Below, in pieces: positions 21,836-33,186 of a DNA stretch of 64,000 nucleotides (position 1 is its first letter; every line of letters starts with the position of its first letter). The notes beneath the pieces were generated by a model. It was not told the DNA's origin and did no database searches. It was given only the letters and a program-made list of their open reading frames with translations. The position numbers and the translations under genes were made by a program. The DNA lies in the NCBI GenBank assembly GCA_001692895.1, contig KV748218.1, positions 620,001 to 684,000 on the forward strand. The letters run 5' to 3'. Source of the DNA: Cenococcum geophilum 1.58 (taxonomy: Eukaryota > Ascomycota > Dothideomycetes > Gloniales > Gloniaceae).

Positions 21836-22160
21836 GAACTATTGCTAGAACTAGACGACCGTCGCTAGAACTAGACGATTGTTGCTAGAACTAGATAACC
21901 GTCGCCAGAACCACAACCGTCGCCAGAACTAGATAACCGTCGCTAGAACTAGACGACTGTCGCCAGAACTAGACAACCGTCGCCAGAACCACGACCGTCG
22001 CCAGAACTAGACGAACGTCGCCAGAACTAGATAACCGTCGCCAGAATTAGATAACCGTCGCTAGAACCAGATAACCGTCGCCAAAACTAGATAACTGTCG
22101 CTAGAACTAGACGACCGTCGCTAGAACTAGTAGATAACCGTTACTAGAACCAGATGACGA
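21836..22160 (+). repeat. 20-bp tandem array, block 2
   Basis: About 15 units of CGYCRGAACTAGAYRACCGT. More C/G-rich than block 1, and therefore less RIP-altered. After it, about 220 bp match the spacer at 21510-21736. Confidence 0.85.
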
Positions 22161-22380
22161 CCGTTTAAATAACTAGCCAGTAAACACTATAAATAATTTA
22201 ATTAATTAATTAAATTAATCTAGAGCCTATTACCGAATTAAATTAAATTAAGGCCTCTTAGGGAGGTACCTTAGATAACTACTATTTAAATATATAGCTA
22301 GCGAACAGCTATAGAGAACGGTTTGAATTAATTAGAGCCTTTAATTAGGCTAACCTCTCCCCTAAATTAAATTAGACACT

Positions 22381-22990
22381 ATAGGTAGATATAAATAGGT
22401 AGGCGATATAGATAGGTAGACAATGTAGATAGGTAGATAATGTAAATAGGTAGGCGATGCAGATAGGTAGGTAATATAGATAGGTAGGTAATATAAATAG
22501 GTAGGTAATATAAATAGGTAGGTAATATAAATAGGTAGGTAATATAAATAATAGGTAGGTAATATAAATAGGTAGGTAATATAAATAGGTAGGTAATATA
22601 AATAGGTAGGTAATATAAATAGGTAAACGATATAGACCGGTAGATAATGCAGATAGGTAGGCAATATAGATAGATAGATAATGTAAATAGGTAGGTAATA
22701 TAAATAGGTAGGTAATGTAGACAGGTAGGTAATGCAGATAGGTAAGTAATATAGATAGGTAGACAATGCAGACAGGTAGACGATATAGATAGGTAGGTAA
22801 TGCAGATAGGTAGGTAATATAGATAGGTAGGTAATATAAATAGGTAGNTAATATANATAGGTAGATAATATAGATAGGTAGGCAATATAGATAGGTAGGC
22901 AATATAGATAGGTAGGTAATACAAATAGGTAGGTAATGTAGATAGGTAGGTAATATAGATAGGTAGATAATATAGATAGGTAACAGATAT
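22381..22990 (+). repeat. 17-bp satellite, about 35 copies
   Basis: Unit AATATAAATAGGTAGGT (17 bp) with variants such as AATGCAGATAGGTAGG. Because 17 is not divisible by 3, each frame reads the same 17-residue peptide with Tyr, Leu, Pro, Ile and Thr; the three overlapping minus-strand frames here are therefore not genes. Ns lie at 22848 and 22856. Confidence 0.9.
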
Positions 22991-23240
22991 AGACATAATA
23001 GATTATATAAAGAAGTATATATAATTTATCTTGCTAGCTTTATAAACGGCTTTAAAGTAGCCTTTATTATCTAAAATTATAAGTTATATAGGTTGCGTAG
23101 GTTATATAGGCTATACGTAGGCTACGCGTAGGCTACGTGTTAAATAAACTCGACATAGGCTGGTTTGTTAAGTTAGTTAATGCCCTTAATAGCCCGCCAA
23201 CAACGCCAACTTTTAGCAGCTAAGGTCATTTATAAGGGAC

Positions 23241-23758
23241 AATATTTTACCAATATAGCTTAACGCTTATAAAAAGGTTATCCAGCTATACAATATATTT
23301 GTTCTTATTAAAATATTATTTACCGTTAAGTTCCTGTAGTAGAAGGTCTAGTACTACCGCCTACGTCTTAGAAAAGCCCTTATCCTTTATCTAATATTTA
23401 TCTAAATTAATAGGTCCCTTTTTATTACCTTTTATATACTAAAGCCAATCTAATATATAGCCCTAATTAGCTATAACCTATACTTTAAAGCCTTCTAGTA
23501 TTAGTTTGCTTAGAATATTAACTATTTCAAAAGCTTAGCCAGTAAATTAAATAATTATCTTATTAACGGTAAGGTAGGTTTTAGGCTTCTAATAGAGCCG
23601 AAAACGATTATATAGGGTATTACTAAGTGTAGCAATCTTATTAAATAGAGACTCCTTTGTCTTATTACCGGGAAGCTTTAGTATTAATATATAAAGCTTT
23701 AAATTAATCTACTACCACTAATTCTTACTTATATTCTCCCTTACTATAAAATAGTTAA
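23241..23758 (-). pseudogene. piggyBac-like transposase, piece 2 (catalytic core)
   Basis: Minus-strand frame with KTYLTVNKIII, corresponding to the first catalytic Asp region (VDE; here GAT has become AAT), then QFTG, EGFKV, NQGYILDWL, GFSKTQAVV, and DNLFISVKL, which holds the second Asp. Former Trp and Gln codons are stops. Its right edge is the GTTAA target duplication of chromovirus 2 (23754-23758); the frame resumes at 32748. Confidence 0.9.
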
Positions 23759-23945
23759 TGTTACGGCACTGACCTATCGTATACTGTTTTTATACTGTCT
23801 CGTACTATTTCTTACCGTTAGCTGGCCTACTACTAGCACCTTGGCGGCTAGCCCTATTATTTATACACGATACCCCTTTCTACCTCCCTCTCCTCTTTAT
23901 ATTATAACGTAGTTATTTAGTCTACTTCATTGCAGCACTATAATA
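23759..23945 (+). repeat. 5' LTR of chromovirus 2
   Basis: 187 bp, starts TGTTACGGCACTGACC and ends GCACTATAATA, where the 3' LTR has GCACTGTAACA. A TGGTATCTC stretch six bases downstream might be the primer binding site. Confidence 0.95.
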
Positions 23946-24186
23946 GTTTGTGGTATCTCTAATTGCGCCCTATTACGATCTCTGTTTTTCCTAATCCACT
24001 GTCTCTGTTTTCCTAGTATAATCGCGACCTAGCGTGACCGATAACACCATACCATAGTCCTAGACAACCTTAGTATAATCTTAGACAATCTTAGTACAAT
24101 CCTAGACAATCTTAGTATAATCCCAGACAATCTTAGTATTATAGCTAGCCTTATAGATTTTAATTACTTTACCTAGACCCTTTGGA

Positions 24187-25310
24187 ATGGGCGACTATAA
24201 TATAGAAAACACCCCATCGGTGAATATACGCGAAGCACTCGCCTGCCTCTTTAATACCTCCTATAACTACATTGCCTAGGCAATTAAGAGTGGTTTGGAG
24301 TACCTTAAGGACCTTAATATAGCAGGAACCTTCTAGCACCTCTTTATATGCATAACCTTTTTAACTAGCGTTAAGAGCGGCCTCTAAGCCGTCTATAATA
24401 AAGGATAAGCCGTAAAGTCCTAATTTGAAGAAGCCCAGTATAGGATTAATTCCCTTACGACGCTTAAACTATGTATATAATAATACAAACAGTAAGCTTT
24501 AATATATACTACAACTATACAAAACCTAAGCTTTTAGATTTCTACACTTACCTAAATTATTGCCAATAAGAATATAGCTGCTAGCTTCTATTCTCCTGCT
24601 AAGTCCCGTAAGAAAAAGCGTGAAGTAAAAGATCCAACCCCGTTTAATGGTAAGGGATCACTAACTAAAAAGTAAGAAAAATTCGAAATATGGGAAACGA
24701 AGGTCTAAGGCGTCTTTTAGGGGGATGCAAAATGCTTTAAAACCCTAATAGACGAAGTCCTCTATATATCAGACATGCTAATAGATAAGGCTTATAACTA
24801 TGTTAAGTATGGCCTTAATACGCTATATATATACCTAAACGACTTAAGTAAATAGATCTTCTCTAACCGAGAGTCTATGCTTATATATATAAGGAAGCAC
24901 TATAAGACTATAGATATAACCTAAGTAGCAAAAAATAAGTTGGATACCCTAAACTAGGGCGAGCGTAACTACTGGTCCTGGAAAGTAGAGCTTAACGAGT
25001 TAATAATTAAAGTAAATAAGACTGAGGAACAAAAAGTGGATTTGCTTAAGAAGAATATTTCCTTAAAGATAAAGGACCTAGCCTTAACCCTTAGCCGTAA
25101 GATCGGCGATGCTGATTACGTAGGATAGAGTAAGCAGATAGATGTATTCGCTTATAACTTACAGAACCACGCTTACCATACTAAGCTAAATACTACTAAA
25201 CTAAGCACCGCTAGCGGCTATTAACCTATATTACCGCAGAATGATCTAATAGACCTTAACGCCGCTAAATTCGGTAGCGGTAGCGGTAGTCTTTTTGACG
25301 ACGTCTAAAG
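24187..25310 (+). pseudogene. gag of chromovirus 2, 5' part
   Basis: Frame starts at an ATG (24187) with MGDYNIEN and reads on with few stops to the nested insertion at 25315. It has a basic stretch (KSRKKKREVKDPTPFNGKG), then a retrotransposon-gag-like helical region. The PTPFNGKGSLTK motif is typical of fungal gypsy gag. The frame picks up again after 27052. Confidence 0.75.
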
Positions 25311-25314
25311 ATAT

Positions 25315-25563
25315 TGTCACGGGACTCACACGCTCTCACGTCCCTGCGCGTTTTAACGTTCTTGACCCGTGCTCACGTTCGTCCCAAGACACCTACGCAC
25401 GTTCCCCTACAACCCCTATTTATACCCGACCTGGCACACAAAGAATCTTCTTCTTTATCCAAATGTCTTTATATCAACCACGCATAGTTACGCATACGTA
25501 GCCTTCCTTAATTACTACCCTGTTTAGTACATTGTATTCCAGCTTGTGCCCACTTCCGTAACA
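25315..25563 (+). repeat. 5' LTR of the nested element
   Basis: TGTCACGGGACTC...CTTCCGTAACA, CA/TG-rich. Ancestral-looking relative to its partner. Confidence 0.95.
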
Positions 25564-25699
25564 CTATATTTAGATCCCTTTTTAACGTACCTGGCGGGCC
25601 TGTAGGCTACTGGTCGCGAAGCATACCTTTCTACGCCTACGGGGTAGATACAGGAGCTGCTGGCTGCGGGTAGACTAGGACGCTAGGGTTCTAAACTAG

Positions 25700-26350
25700 T
25701 ACGACAAGTCTCCGCGCCGATTTGCATACGGACCCAACAATAAGACACCACGCCAATACGCCTGTGGAATCACAACCTACCGACAAGACATCGCGCCAAT
25801 ACGCCTGCGACCTCAATGGCTTGCATCCTACTACTATTACAAACAGGCACGTTACTGCCCCTCAGTTTAACCTAATGGCTTGCATCCTACTGCTACACGA
25901 ACATAAACACAAACACGGAAGCTAGTACCTTACTACTATCCTACCGACCTATACGCACTGCCCTACATACCGACAAGACCTCACGCCGCTACGCCTACGA
26001 AACGAACCCAATAACCTATTATGCCGATAAGCCTATAACCTGACCCAAATACAACTAGGTAGAGCCTCGCTCCCTAGACCCCTAAACCCGTTGCTTATAT
26101 TATACTGCTGCCTAAACCAACAAGCCTTATGCCGATACGCCTACGAGATACCCCGTCGCTAGCACCGTACTGCTACCACATGAACTAATAAGCTCCGTGC
26201 CGATTCGCCTACGGAACCTAAACACGTTGCTAGCACTATACTACTACCCGAATCTAATAAGATCCCGTGCTAATATGCCTATGGAACCTACGCTAGCACC
26301 ATACTACTACTAATAAGAACCTGCCTATAATACGAATACTATACCGCACT
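25700..26350 (+). repeat. Internal degenerate repeats of the nested element
   Basis: Recurring unit near GCGCCGATACGCCTACGGAACC, interspersed with ACTACTAC-type stretches. RIP damage increases from left to right across the array. Confidence 0.7.
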
Positions 26351-26797
26351 AATAAGAACCTACTAAGAATATGCCTTACCACAACCACAAACACCGTACT
26401 AACCGTACTATACTACTATTTAGGCCAATAAATACTGCCTAAAACGCCCATTTTAGACCAAAAATTGGGGTAATTTTTTAGGGGGACCTAGAGTATAGAA
26501 AGGGAAGGCTATAGAGCTGCTAGAAGCGAGAAAGGGACTATATAAGCTTTAGCAATACATCTTTAAGCGGTAAGGATAGGAGTATAGCTGGCGACGGAAG
26601 CTAGGCTATACTTTAGGCCTAACAAGTTAGTAGCCTAATAATTAAACATAGAAGGACTAAACTAGAGGAGCCTATGTAATAGAGGACGTAAAAGGGCGGA
26701 GAAGGCTAACAAATTTTTTTTTTCCCGTATTAGGTTTTTTTTCTAGTATATATAACATGATACGCCTCGCAGGAGCTCGGAAGTAAGGGGGGGGTAC

Positions 26798-27046
26798 TAT
26801 TACGGGACTCACACGCTCTTACGTCCCTGCGCGTTTTAACGTTCTTAACCCATGCTTACGTTTGTCCTAAGACACCTACGCACGTTCCCCTATAACCCCT
26901 ATTTATACCCAACCTGGCATATAAAGAATCTTCTTCTTTATCTAAATATCTTTGTATTAACCACGTATAGTTACGCGTACGTAGCCTTCCTTAATTACTA
27001 CCCTGTTTAGTACATTGTATTCCAGCTCATGCCCACTTCCATAATA
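26798..27046 (+). repeat. 3' LTR of the nested element
   Basis: TATTACGGGACTC...CTTCCATAATA. It differs from the 5' LTR mainly by CA to TA and TG to TA changes. Confidence 0.95.
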
Positions 27047-27051
27047 GATAT

Positions 27052-30000
27052 CGTATAGATAATAGACTCTATATAGTATATGGTCAACCTAGCCACTAAA
27101 AAGACACTTATAACCCTAGCAAGAACCTAAATCCCCTCTTAATACTATAGCGCTAACCCCTTTCTAGTCGCGGCGGATTCTTTAATAAAGGGGATAGTAA
27201 CTAAGGCGGTAACTATAGACGGGAACGTGGGTCCGGACACAGAGACCTACCCCTACGATTTCCTTCCCTAATATAGCCCTAGTTGATAGCCCTATATGGG
27301 AACTATAGATAAATACTCTATGCTAGTATAAACCGTAAGACCGGCTATATTTTTAGTGAAGTACCCCCTAGTATATATACACCATTAGAGACCAACACGT
27401 TAGGATATACTAGCTAAGACTATAGCTATTAGCCAAGCCCCACGATCTAGTTATTAAAAGGCTAACCCTTAGACTAAGTTGCCTCTAAGGGTCAGAACCA
27501 TATAGGGAGGAGGATAAAAGGATTAGATCTATACTACTAGATTAGTTAGACCTTATTTTAAGCCAGCGGCCACTTAACCTTAGAACAGCAAATAATGATA
27601 GAAATGCTATCCTTATTTAGACCTATCTCTCCTTACTACGCAACCTACTCCTAGAAGTTTTTATTAAAATAGTAAGCCTTATTAACAGTAGTAGTATAAT
27701 ACTAGCGTTTATAGATAAAGACTCGCTTATAAAAAAGCACAATGTTATAATAAAAAGACTTCTAGTCCTAAAACCACTCCGCCTTACTAATAGACTCCCA
27801 TCTAGCTTTATTACCCATTACTTTATAGCAAAAATAATAATTGGCTACTATATAGAATCTATGCTTTTCTATGTTATAAAGTTATTACCCTTAATACTAG
27901 TAATCCTTGGAATGCCCTAGCTTAAAAAGTATAACCTAAGTATAGACTTCCCCGCCCTAGAGCTTAAGTTTAACTCTAATTACTATACCTATAACTGTCT
28001 CCTATAGCATATTCCTAACTATAACCGAGCAGTACTATACAGACGCATTATACAGCTAACGCTTAGATACCGTTAACTAATAGTAGAAGAGGTGCCTAAT
28101 ACTAGTAAACTAATATATATAATAAACGAGGCGGAGATCCTAGAAGACTGGACCACTGCCTCGTCTCTAAGAAAATAAATTCTACTAAATTCCACTATAA
28201 CTGTCTACTAAGTCCCACTATAACTTTCTACTAAGTTCTACCGTAAATGTCTACTAAGCTCCACCGTAAATGTTCACTAAGCCCCACTGTAACTTTCTAC
28301 TAAGTCCTACTATAACTATCTACCAAATTCTACCGTAACTGTCCACTAAGTTCCACTATAGCTATCTACTAAGTCCTACCGCAATCTACTATCTCTTACC
28401 CGTATTATAACACTACTAAAACTATAAGTCCCCTATATACACCCTCTTAACCTAAGTTAGGTAATAAGATACCTAACTTTAAGACATTTGCTATACGCAT
28501 ATGCGACTATATATGTAATAGTTAAGGGCGTTACAGCCAAGGCCGAAACCAAAGTAATTGAGACCTCTCCTTCGCAACGCCTAACCTTATACCTATCTCC
28601 CACGCGTACTATATAGGGCCACCGCCTCGTTTCCATCCCCCTAGGTAAACTAAGTTATACTAGCCTAGCCGTAATACTGGAGAACTAGATACGCCCTAAC
28701 CTAGACAATATTAAATACACTTATGCCGTTAATTTTACCCAGTTCTGTAAATAAAAAGGCGTAAAGGTAATAAGGATTTATATAGCGGAGCTAGTAGAAC
28801 TAGTTAAATAAGAAGAACACCGACAGCTGCTTAAAGAGCTGCCTATAGGCCTAATAAAAGTACCGAACCTATTAAAAAGGTCTTTCCGCCGGCTAGTAGA
28901 AGGCGACTATATAATAGAGGAAGCCTGTAAAGCGCTACCCCCTTATTTCTATAACTTCCTTAAGATAAACCTAAAAACTAAGTCCGAGTTTCTACGCCGG
29001 AAGATAGTTAATACTAATGTTAAGAAATTCCTAAAAAGTAAATTAGGATTAACCTATAAAGATATTTTATAACGCTTATTAAAGGAGCTTCGCGAATATA
29101 TTAAATACTTCCTCCCTAAGAACGTAAATAAGCTACCCCCTTACTAACCATAGGACCATAAAATTGAGATTATACCCGGAAAGCAGGCCCTATATTATAA
29201 AAATAGACCACTCTTACCTACTAAACTTAGTTGTGTAAAAAAGTGGATTAATAAGATGCTGGATAAGGGCTTTATCCGCGAATTAACCTCACCAGCTACC
29301 GTACCACTCCTCCTTACTACGAAACCTGGCGGTAGTATATAAATCTACTATAACTACTAAGGTCTAAATATAGTTACTATTAAGAATTGGTACCTATTAC
29401 CACTAGTCCGCGAGACACTTAATATACTCTGTAGTGTTAAGTACTTTACTAAGCTTAATATAATTGCTATGTTTAACTAGATCCGGATCGCGGAAGGCCA
29501 TAAGTAGCTTATAGCATTTATTACCTAGTTTAGACTCTACGAGATATTAGTTATACTATTTAGTCTCTATAACGCACCCGCTATATTTTAGAACTATATT
29601 AATTATGTTTTATATAACGCCCTTAACGACTACTATACTATATACCTTAATAATATCCTTATCTTCTTAAAAACACGCGCTAAATATATAAAATATATAA
29701 ATAAAGTTATTTAGAGACTTGGTAATGCTAGACTCTAAATTAATATTAATAAGTCTGAGTTTTATGCCACTAAAACAAAATACCTCGGCTTAATTATCTT
29801 AACTAAAGGCATAACTATGGACCCTAAAAAGGTGCAAGCCTTATAGGAATAGAAGGACCTAATATTAGTTAAGGAACTATAGTAATTCCTTAGCTTTGCG
29901 AATTTCTACCAACAATTTATCTAAGGCTACTTTAAGGTAGTTAAGCCTATAACTAGGCTACTAAAGAAGAGCACTAGCTAGTTATAGGGCCCTAATTAAG

Positions 30001-32230
30001 TATAGGCGTTCTAGACCCTAAAAATAGCGTTTACTATAGTACCAGTTTTAGTATACTATGACTATATAAAGAAGACTATAGTAGAGATAGACGCCTTAAA
30101 CTAGGCTTTAGGAGGAGTACTTTACTAAGCTGATAAAGACGGTAAACTTAAGCCAGTTGTATTCTTCTCTGCTAAGCACTCCGCCCCTAAATGTAACTAT
30201 AAGATATATAATAAGGAGCTCTTAGTAATTATAAAGGCACTAGAAGAATGGCGCCCTAAACTATAAGAAACTAAGCAACTATTTAAGATTATTATAGACT
30301 ATAAGAACCTCTAGACCTTTATAACAACGAAATAACTAAACTAACGCTAAGTCCGCTAGGCCGAGTTCCTCTCCTAGTTTAACTTTATTATTACCTATAG
30401 GCCTAGCACTAAAGCTACAATCCTAGACGCTCTTAGCTGCCTCTTAGGCGTTGCGCCTACTAATACTAATAACAAACGCCTATAATACCGAGACCGCGTT
30501 ATCTTACCACTAAAGAAAATTGACCCTACTATCCTAAAAGAGCTACTAAGTAAATCCCAAGATTAAAGCATTAAAGACTTTATTATAGTAATGGACCTAA
30601 AACCTAAGAAAAAACCCCTTAAGGAGCTTATTAAGAATGCCTATAAAAAAAACGAACTCGCTAGGGATATATTAGCTGCGCTATATAAACAGGACGGCCC
30701 TAAAGCACGCCGTTGGCCTAAGCAGATTAGGAAGCTGCTCCGCTATAACAAATTCGAATACTTAATTATTAACGGCCTGATCTACTATAGGAATTAAGTA
30801 TTTATCCTTAATTCACCTAAACTTAGACTGGAAGTTGTATACCGTATATATAGTTTAGGCCCTATAGGCTACCCAGGCTATATAAAGACCCTAGACCTCC
30901 TTAATTAAACCTATTAGTGGCTAGGCATTTTACAGTTTACGGCTACCTTTGTAAAAGATTACGCTCTCTACTTCCGTATAAAAACTCTACGCTTAATACC
31001 GCCTGGTTTCCTAAAACTACTAGAACTACTAATCCGCCCATAGACCGATATCTCCGTTAACCACGTTATTAACCTACCTAAGTGCCTTCGCAATGGTAAA
31101 ATATATAGATATATCTTTATTATCGTTAACCGCCTAATAAAGATAAGATATTTTATTCCTATTACTAGCCTAGATACTAAGGAACTTATTAAAACATTTA
31201 CCTACACTGTCTATAAGTTATATAGTGCTCTAAGTACTATTATTTTTAATAGAGGCTCTTTATTTATTTCTAACCTCTAGCGCCGCCTAAACTAGCGCCT
31301 AAAGGTAACCCTAAGCCCTAGTTCCGCATAGCACCCTAAAATAGATAGTTAGACTAAGATCGTTAATGCAGCAATAAATAAGTACCTACGCGCCTTTATA
31401 AGCTTCACCTAAGATAACTAGGTAGATTGGCTCCCCCTAGCTAAGTTTGCTATAAATAACTAAGTTAATAAGACTATAGGAATCTCACTATTCTTTACCA
31501 ACTATAGCTATAACCTACGTCTAGGCGTCAAACTAGCAAGCCCCTAGCCATCAGCCCTATCCATATATATAAAAAAGGAGTACCTATAAGCTAATGCTAT
31601 TACTAACCGCTTTAAGCGTATCTTAACTTAGCTTAAGGCCCTAGCTTATATCTCCTAATAACACTATAAAGATAATGCTAACATAAAGCGGGACGAAGGT
31701 ATAATATTTAAAAAGGATAATATAGTTATGGTTAGCCTTAAAAATATAAAGACTAACCGACCTAAGAGGAAATAGAATAATAACTAGGACGGACCCTGGC
31801 CCGTCTTAGCTGCATATAGAGGAGCAGTTATAGTGGACCTCCTAGACTATATTTGTATTAATAAGTCTTTCTATACTTTAAAAGTCCGCCTCTAGTTCCT
31901 TAAAGAGATCCCTAGCCAAGTATATATTAATAAAGAGGAACGTTATAATATTATAGGCAGAATAGCCGAAAGGGATAATAACGGTAATATTATAGATAAG
32001 TGAGAATTTAAGAAGATTCTTAATGTATACGATAAACAAATGGACAAGCATGGCCTAACATACTATATTAAGTAGAAGTATTATAATAAGGAAACCTAGG
32101 AACCTAAAAAAATCTCTAAAAGGGTGCGAGTATATACTACTAAAGTTTTATAAGCAATACCCTAAGAAGCTAGAACCCTTAGACTGGGCATAAGATAAGG
32201 GAGAGTTATTATATTAAGGCCGTGGCTAAA
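27052..32230 (+). pseudogene. Remaining gag-pol of chromovirus 2
   Basis: RT lies at about 29240-29760 (DKGFIRELTSPA, YYNYQGLN-like, YLNNILIF at 29641), RNase H at about 30080-30450 ([26 protein letters not shown]), an HHCC-like region and integrase core at about 30830-31620 (SLGPIGYPGY, TDISVNHVINLP, VDWLPLAKFAINN), and a chromodomain near 31990-32110 (KILNVYDKQMDKHGLTYYIK then KYYNKETWEP-like). The open frame at 30591-30797 is a preserved linker between RNase H and integrase. Stops fall at Gln/Trp codons. Confidence 0.9.
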
Positions 32231-32261
32231 TATATAACAGTTAAGATATTATAGATCTTCG

Positions 32262-32418
32262 ACCGCCAGTTAAAGTTGTTTAATTAGTTAGATTCTTACT
32301 AAAGGCGCAGCGCTAGATTAATTTAGGTGGCGGTATAGAATCCTGCCGACTCTATTTATTAAACTAACTAATTAGGATTTTCTATCCCCGGGATAAAAAA
32401 TTGCCATTAGCTCGGCTA
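32262..32418 (+). repeat. Hairpin motifs M and N, chromovirus 2 copy
   Basis: Motif M (32262-32300) carries CCAGTTAAAGTT followed by TTAATTAGTTAGATT. Motif N (32363-32418) contains GGATTTTCTATCC...GGATAAAAAAT. They lie 140-290 bp upstream of the 3' LTR. Confidence 0.55.
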
Positions 32419-32542
32419 AGGGCGGTAAGCGGAACTAACATATTCGCGACGAAAATCAGACTACCCCTACGTATTACCTATTTTTGGAGTCACCTATTTA
32501 GTATAGGAGTTAGTTGCTTGGTTTAGGGACTAAACCTTTTTT

Positions 32543-32552
32543 AGGAGAGAAG
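32543..32552 (+). promoter_or_regulatory. Polypurine tract of chromovirus 2
   Basis: AGGAGAGAAG, three bases before the 3' LTR. Confidence 0.6.
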
Positions 32553-32555
32553 TAC

Positions 32556-32742
32556 TGTTACGGTACTGACCTGTCGCATACTGTTTTTATACTATCTCGT
32601 ACTGTTTCCTACCGTTAGCTGGCCTACTACTAGCACCTTGGCGGCTAGCCCTACTATCTATACACGATACCCCTTTCTACCTCCCTCTCCTCTTTATACC
32701 ACAACGTAGTTATTTAGTCTACTTTATTGCAGCACTGTAACA
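32556..32742 (+). repeat. 3' LTR of chromovirus 2
   Basis: 187 bp, TGTTACGGTACTG...GCACTGTAACA, followed by GTTAA. Confidence 0.95.
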
Positions 32743-32747
32743 GTTAA

Positions 32748-33186
32748 CTCCCTTCTTATAGGTAGTCGTCCAATATTCCTTAATGTCTTTTTCCGGTAAT
32801 AGGCCTATATAAATTGTCACCGCTAAGAATATAAGAAGCTCCCTTAGAGAGGTAGGCTTCCATTTTTAAGGCCTTATAACCTTCCTACTTTCGTCCTTAT
32901 ATTCTCAGTAGGGGTAAAGCCTTACATTCTCATTTATATGTGCGGCAAGCTCTTTAAGTAAGTCATCCATCCATATAAGCCTAAATAGTGCAAAAGGATC
33001 GGTAGAATCAACGTATAGTAGTAGATTTGGTGTGCCATCGGTATACAGAAAGTCAATAGAAAAGGGTTTAAAATCGGGCAGTGGCCAGGGCTTAGGTAGT
33101 AGAATTTTGGCCTTCTTATGCTTTAGAACAATATATTAATCAGGCTTAACAAAGTCTACATCATTAGAAGTACGTTTACGGCCCAT
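32748..33186 (-). pseudogene. piggyBac-like transposase, piece 1 (N-terminus)
   Basis: Starts at an ATG (33186) with MGRKRTSNDVDF and reads leftwards to the chromovirus 2 target duplication. FLAVTIYIGLLPE and EYWTTTYKKGVN match the N-terminal DDE_Tnp_1_7 segment. Only a few RIP stops occur. Beyond the start the sequence returns to normal composition by about 33240. Terminal inverted repeats of the original piggyBac element were not identified; TTAA sites exist at 13007-13010 and 33193-33200 but are unproven as its ends. Confidence 0.88.

Larger units (their letters stand above)
20732..23240. mobile_element. 2.5-kb satellite-rich insertion in the transposase gene
   Basis: This block separates pieces 2 and 3 of the piggyBac-like gene exactly inside the codons between DNLF...SVKL and LRQLYKEGI. 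AATATT occurs at both edges (20726-20731 and 23241-23246), a possible 6-bp target duplication. It holds several satellite families listed below and no coding region. The element type is unknown; the terminal bases are neither LTR-like nor clearly inverted. About 30 bp at each end resemble each other (CTTAACAAA...CCAGCCT on the minus strand). Confidence 0.6.
25315..27046 (+). mobile_element. Non-autonomous LTR element nested in chromovirus 2
   Basis: 249-bp LTRs (25315-25563 and 26798-27046) with exact target duplication GATAT (25310-25314 and 27047-27051). The internal part is only 1234 bp and shows no gag, RT or integrase. It contains degenerate repeats around GCGCCRATACGCCTACGGAACC between about 25700 and 26350. 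A purine tract (AAGTAAGGGGGGGG) ends the internal part. This is the structure of a small non-autonomous LTR element (TRIM/LARD-like), mobilised in trans. The 5' LTR and the neighbouring interior are clearly less RIP-mutated than the 3' LTR. Frames at 25295-25501 and 25722-25925 are open only for that reason. Confidence 0.92.
23759..32742 (+). mobile_element. Chromovirus 2: complete Ty3/gypsy element with nested insertion
   Basis: 187-bp LTRs (23759-23945 and 32556-32742) with TGTTAC/GTAACA ends and exact target duplication GTTAA (23754-23758 and 32743-32747). Total length is 8984 bp, including a 1732-bp nested element in gag. Without it and one copy of its target duplication the element is about 7.25 kb. 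It is inserted in the piggyBac-like gene. It is RIP-inactivated, though long readable stretches remain in RT and integrase. Confidence 0.95.

Noticed and set aside
22362..22996. Three overlapping minus-strand frames of 134-205 codons with Tyr/Leu/Pro-rich repeat peptides
   Set aside because: They are produced by a 17-bp satellite; any frame gives the same 17-residue repeat, so there is no coding evidence.
25722..25925. Open frame in the nested LTR element as a possible gag remnant
   Set aside because: It follows the internal DNA repeats and shows no gag or zinc-knuckle motif.
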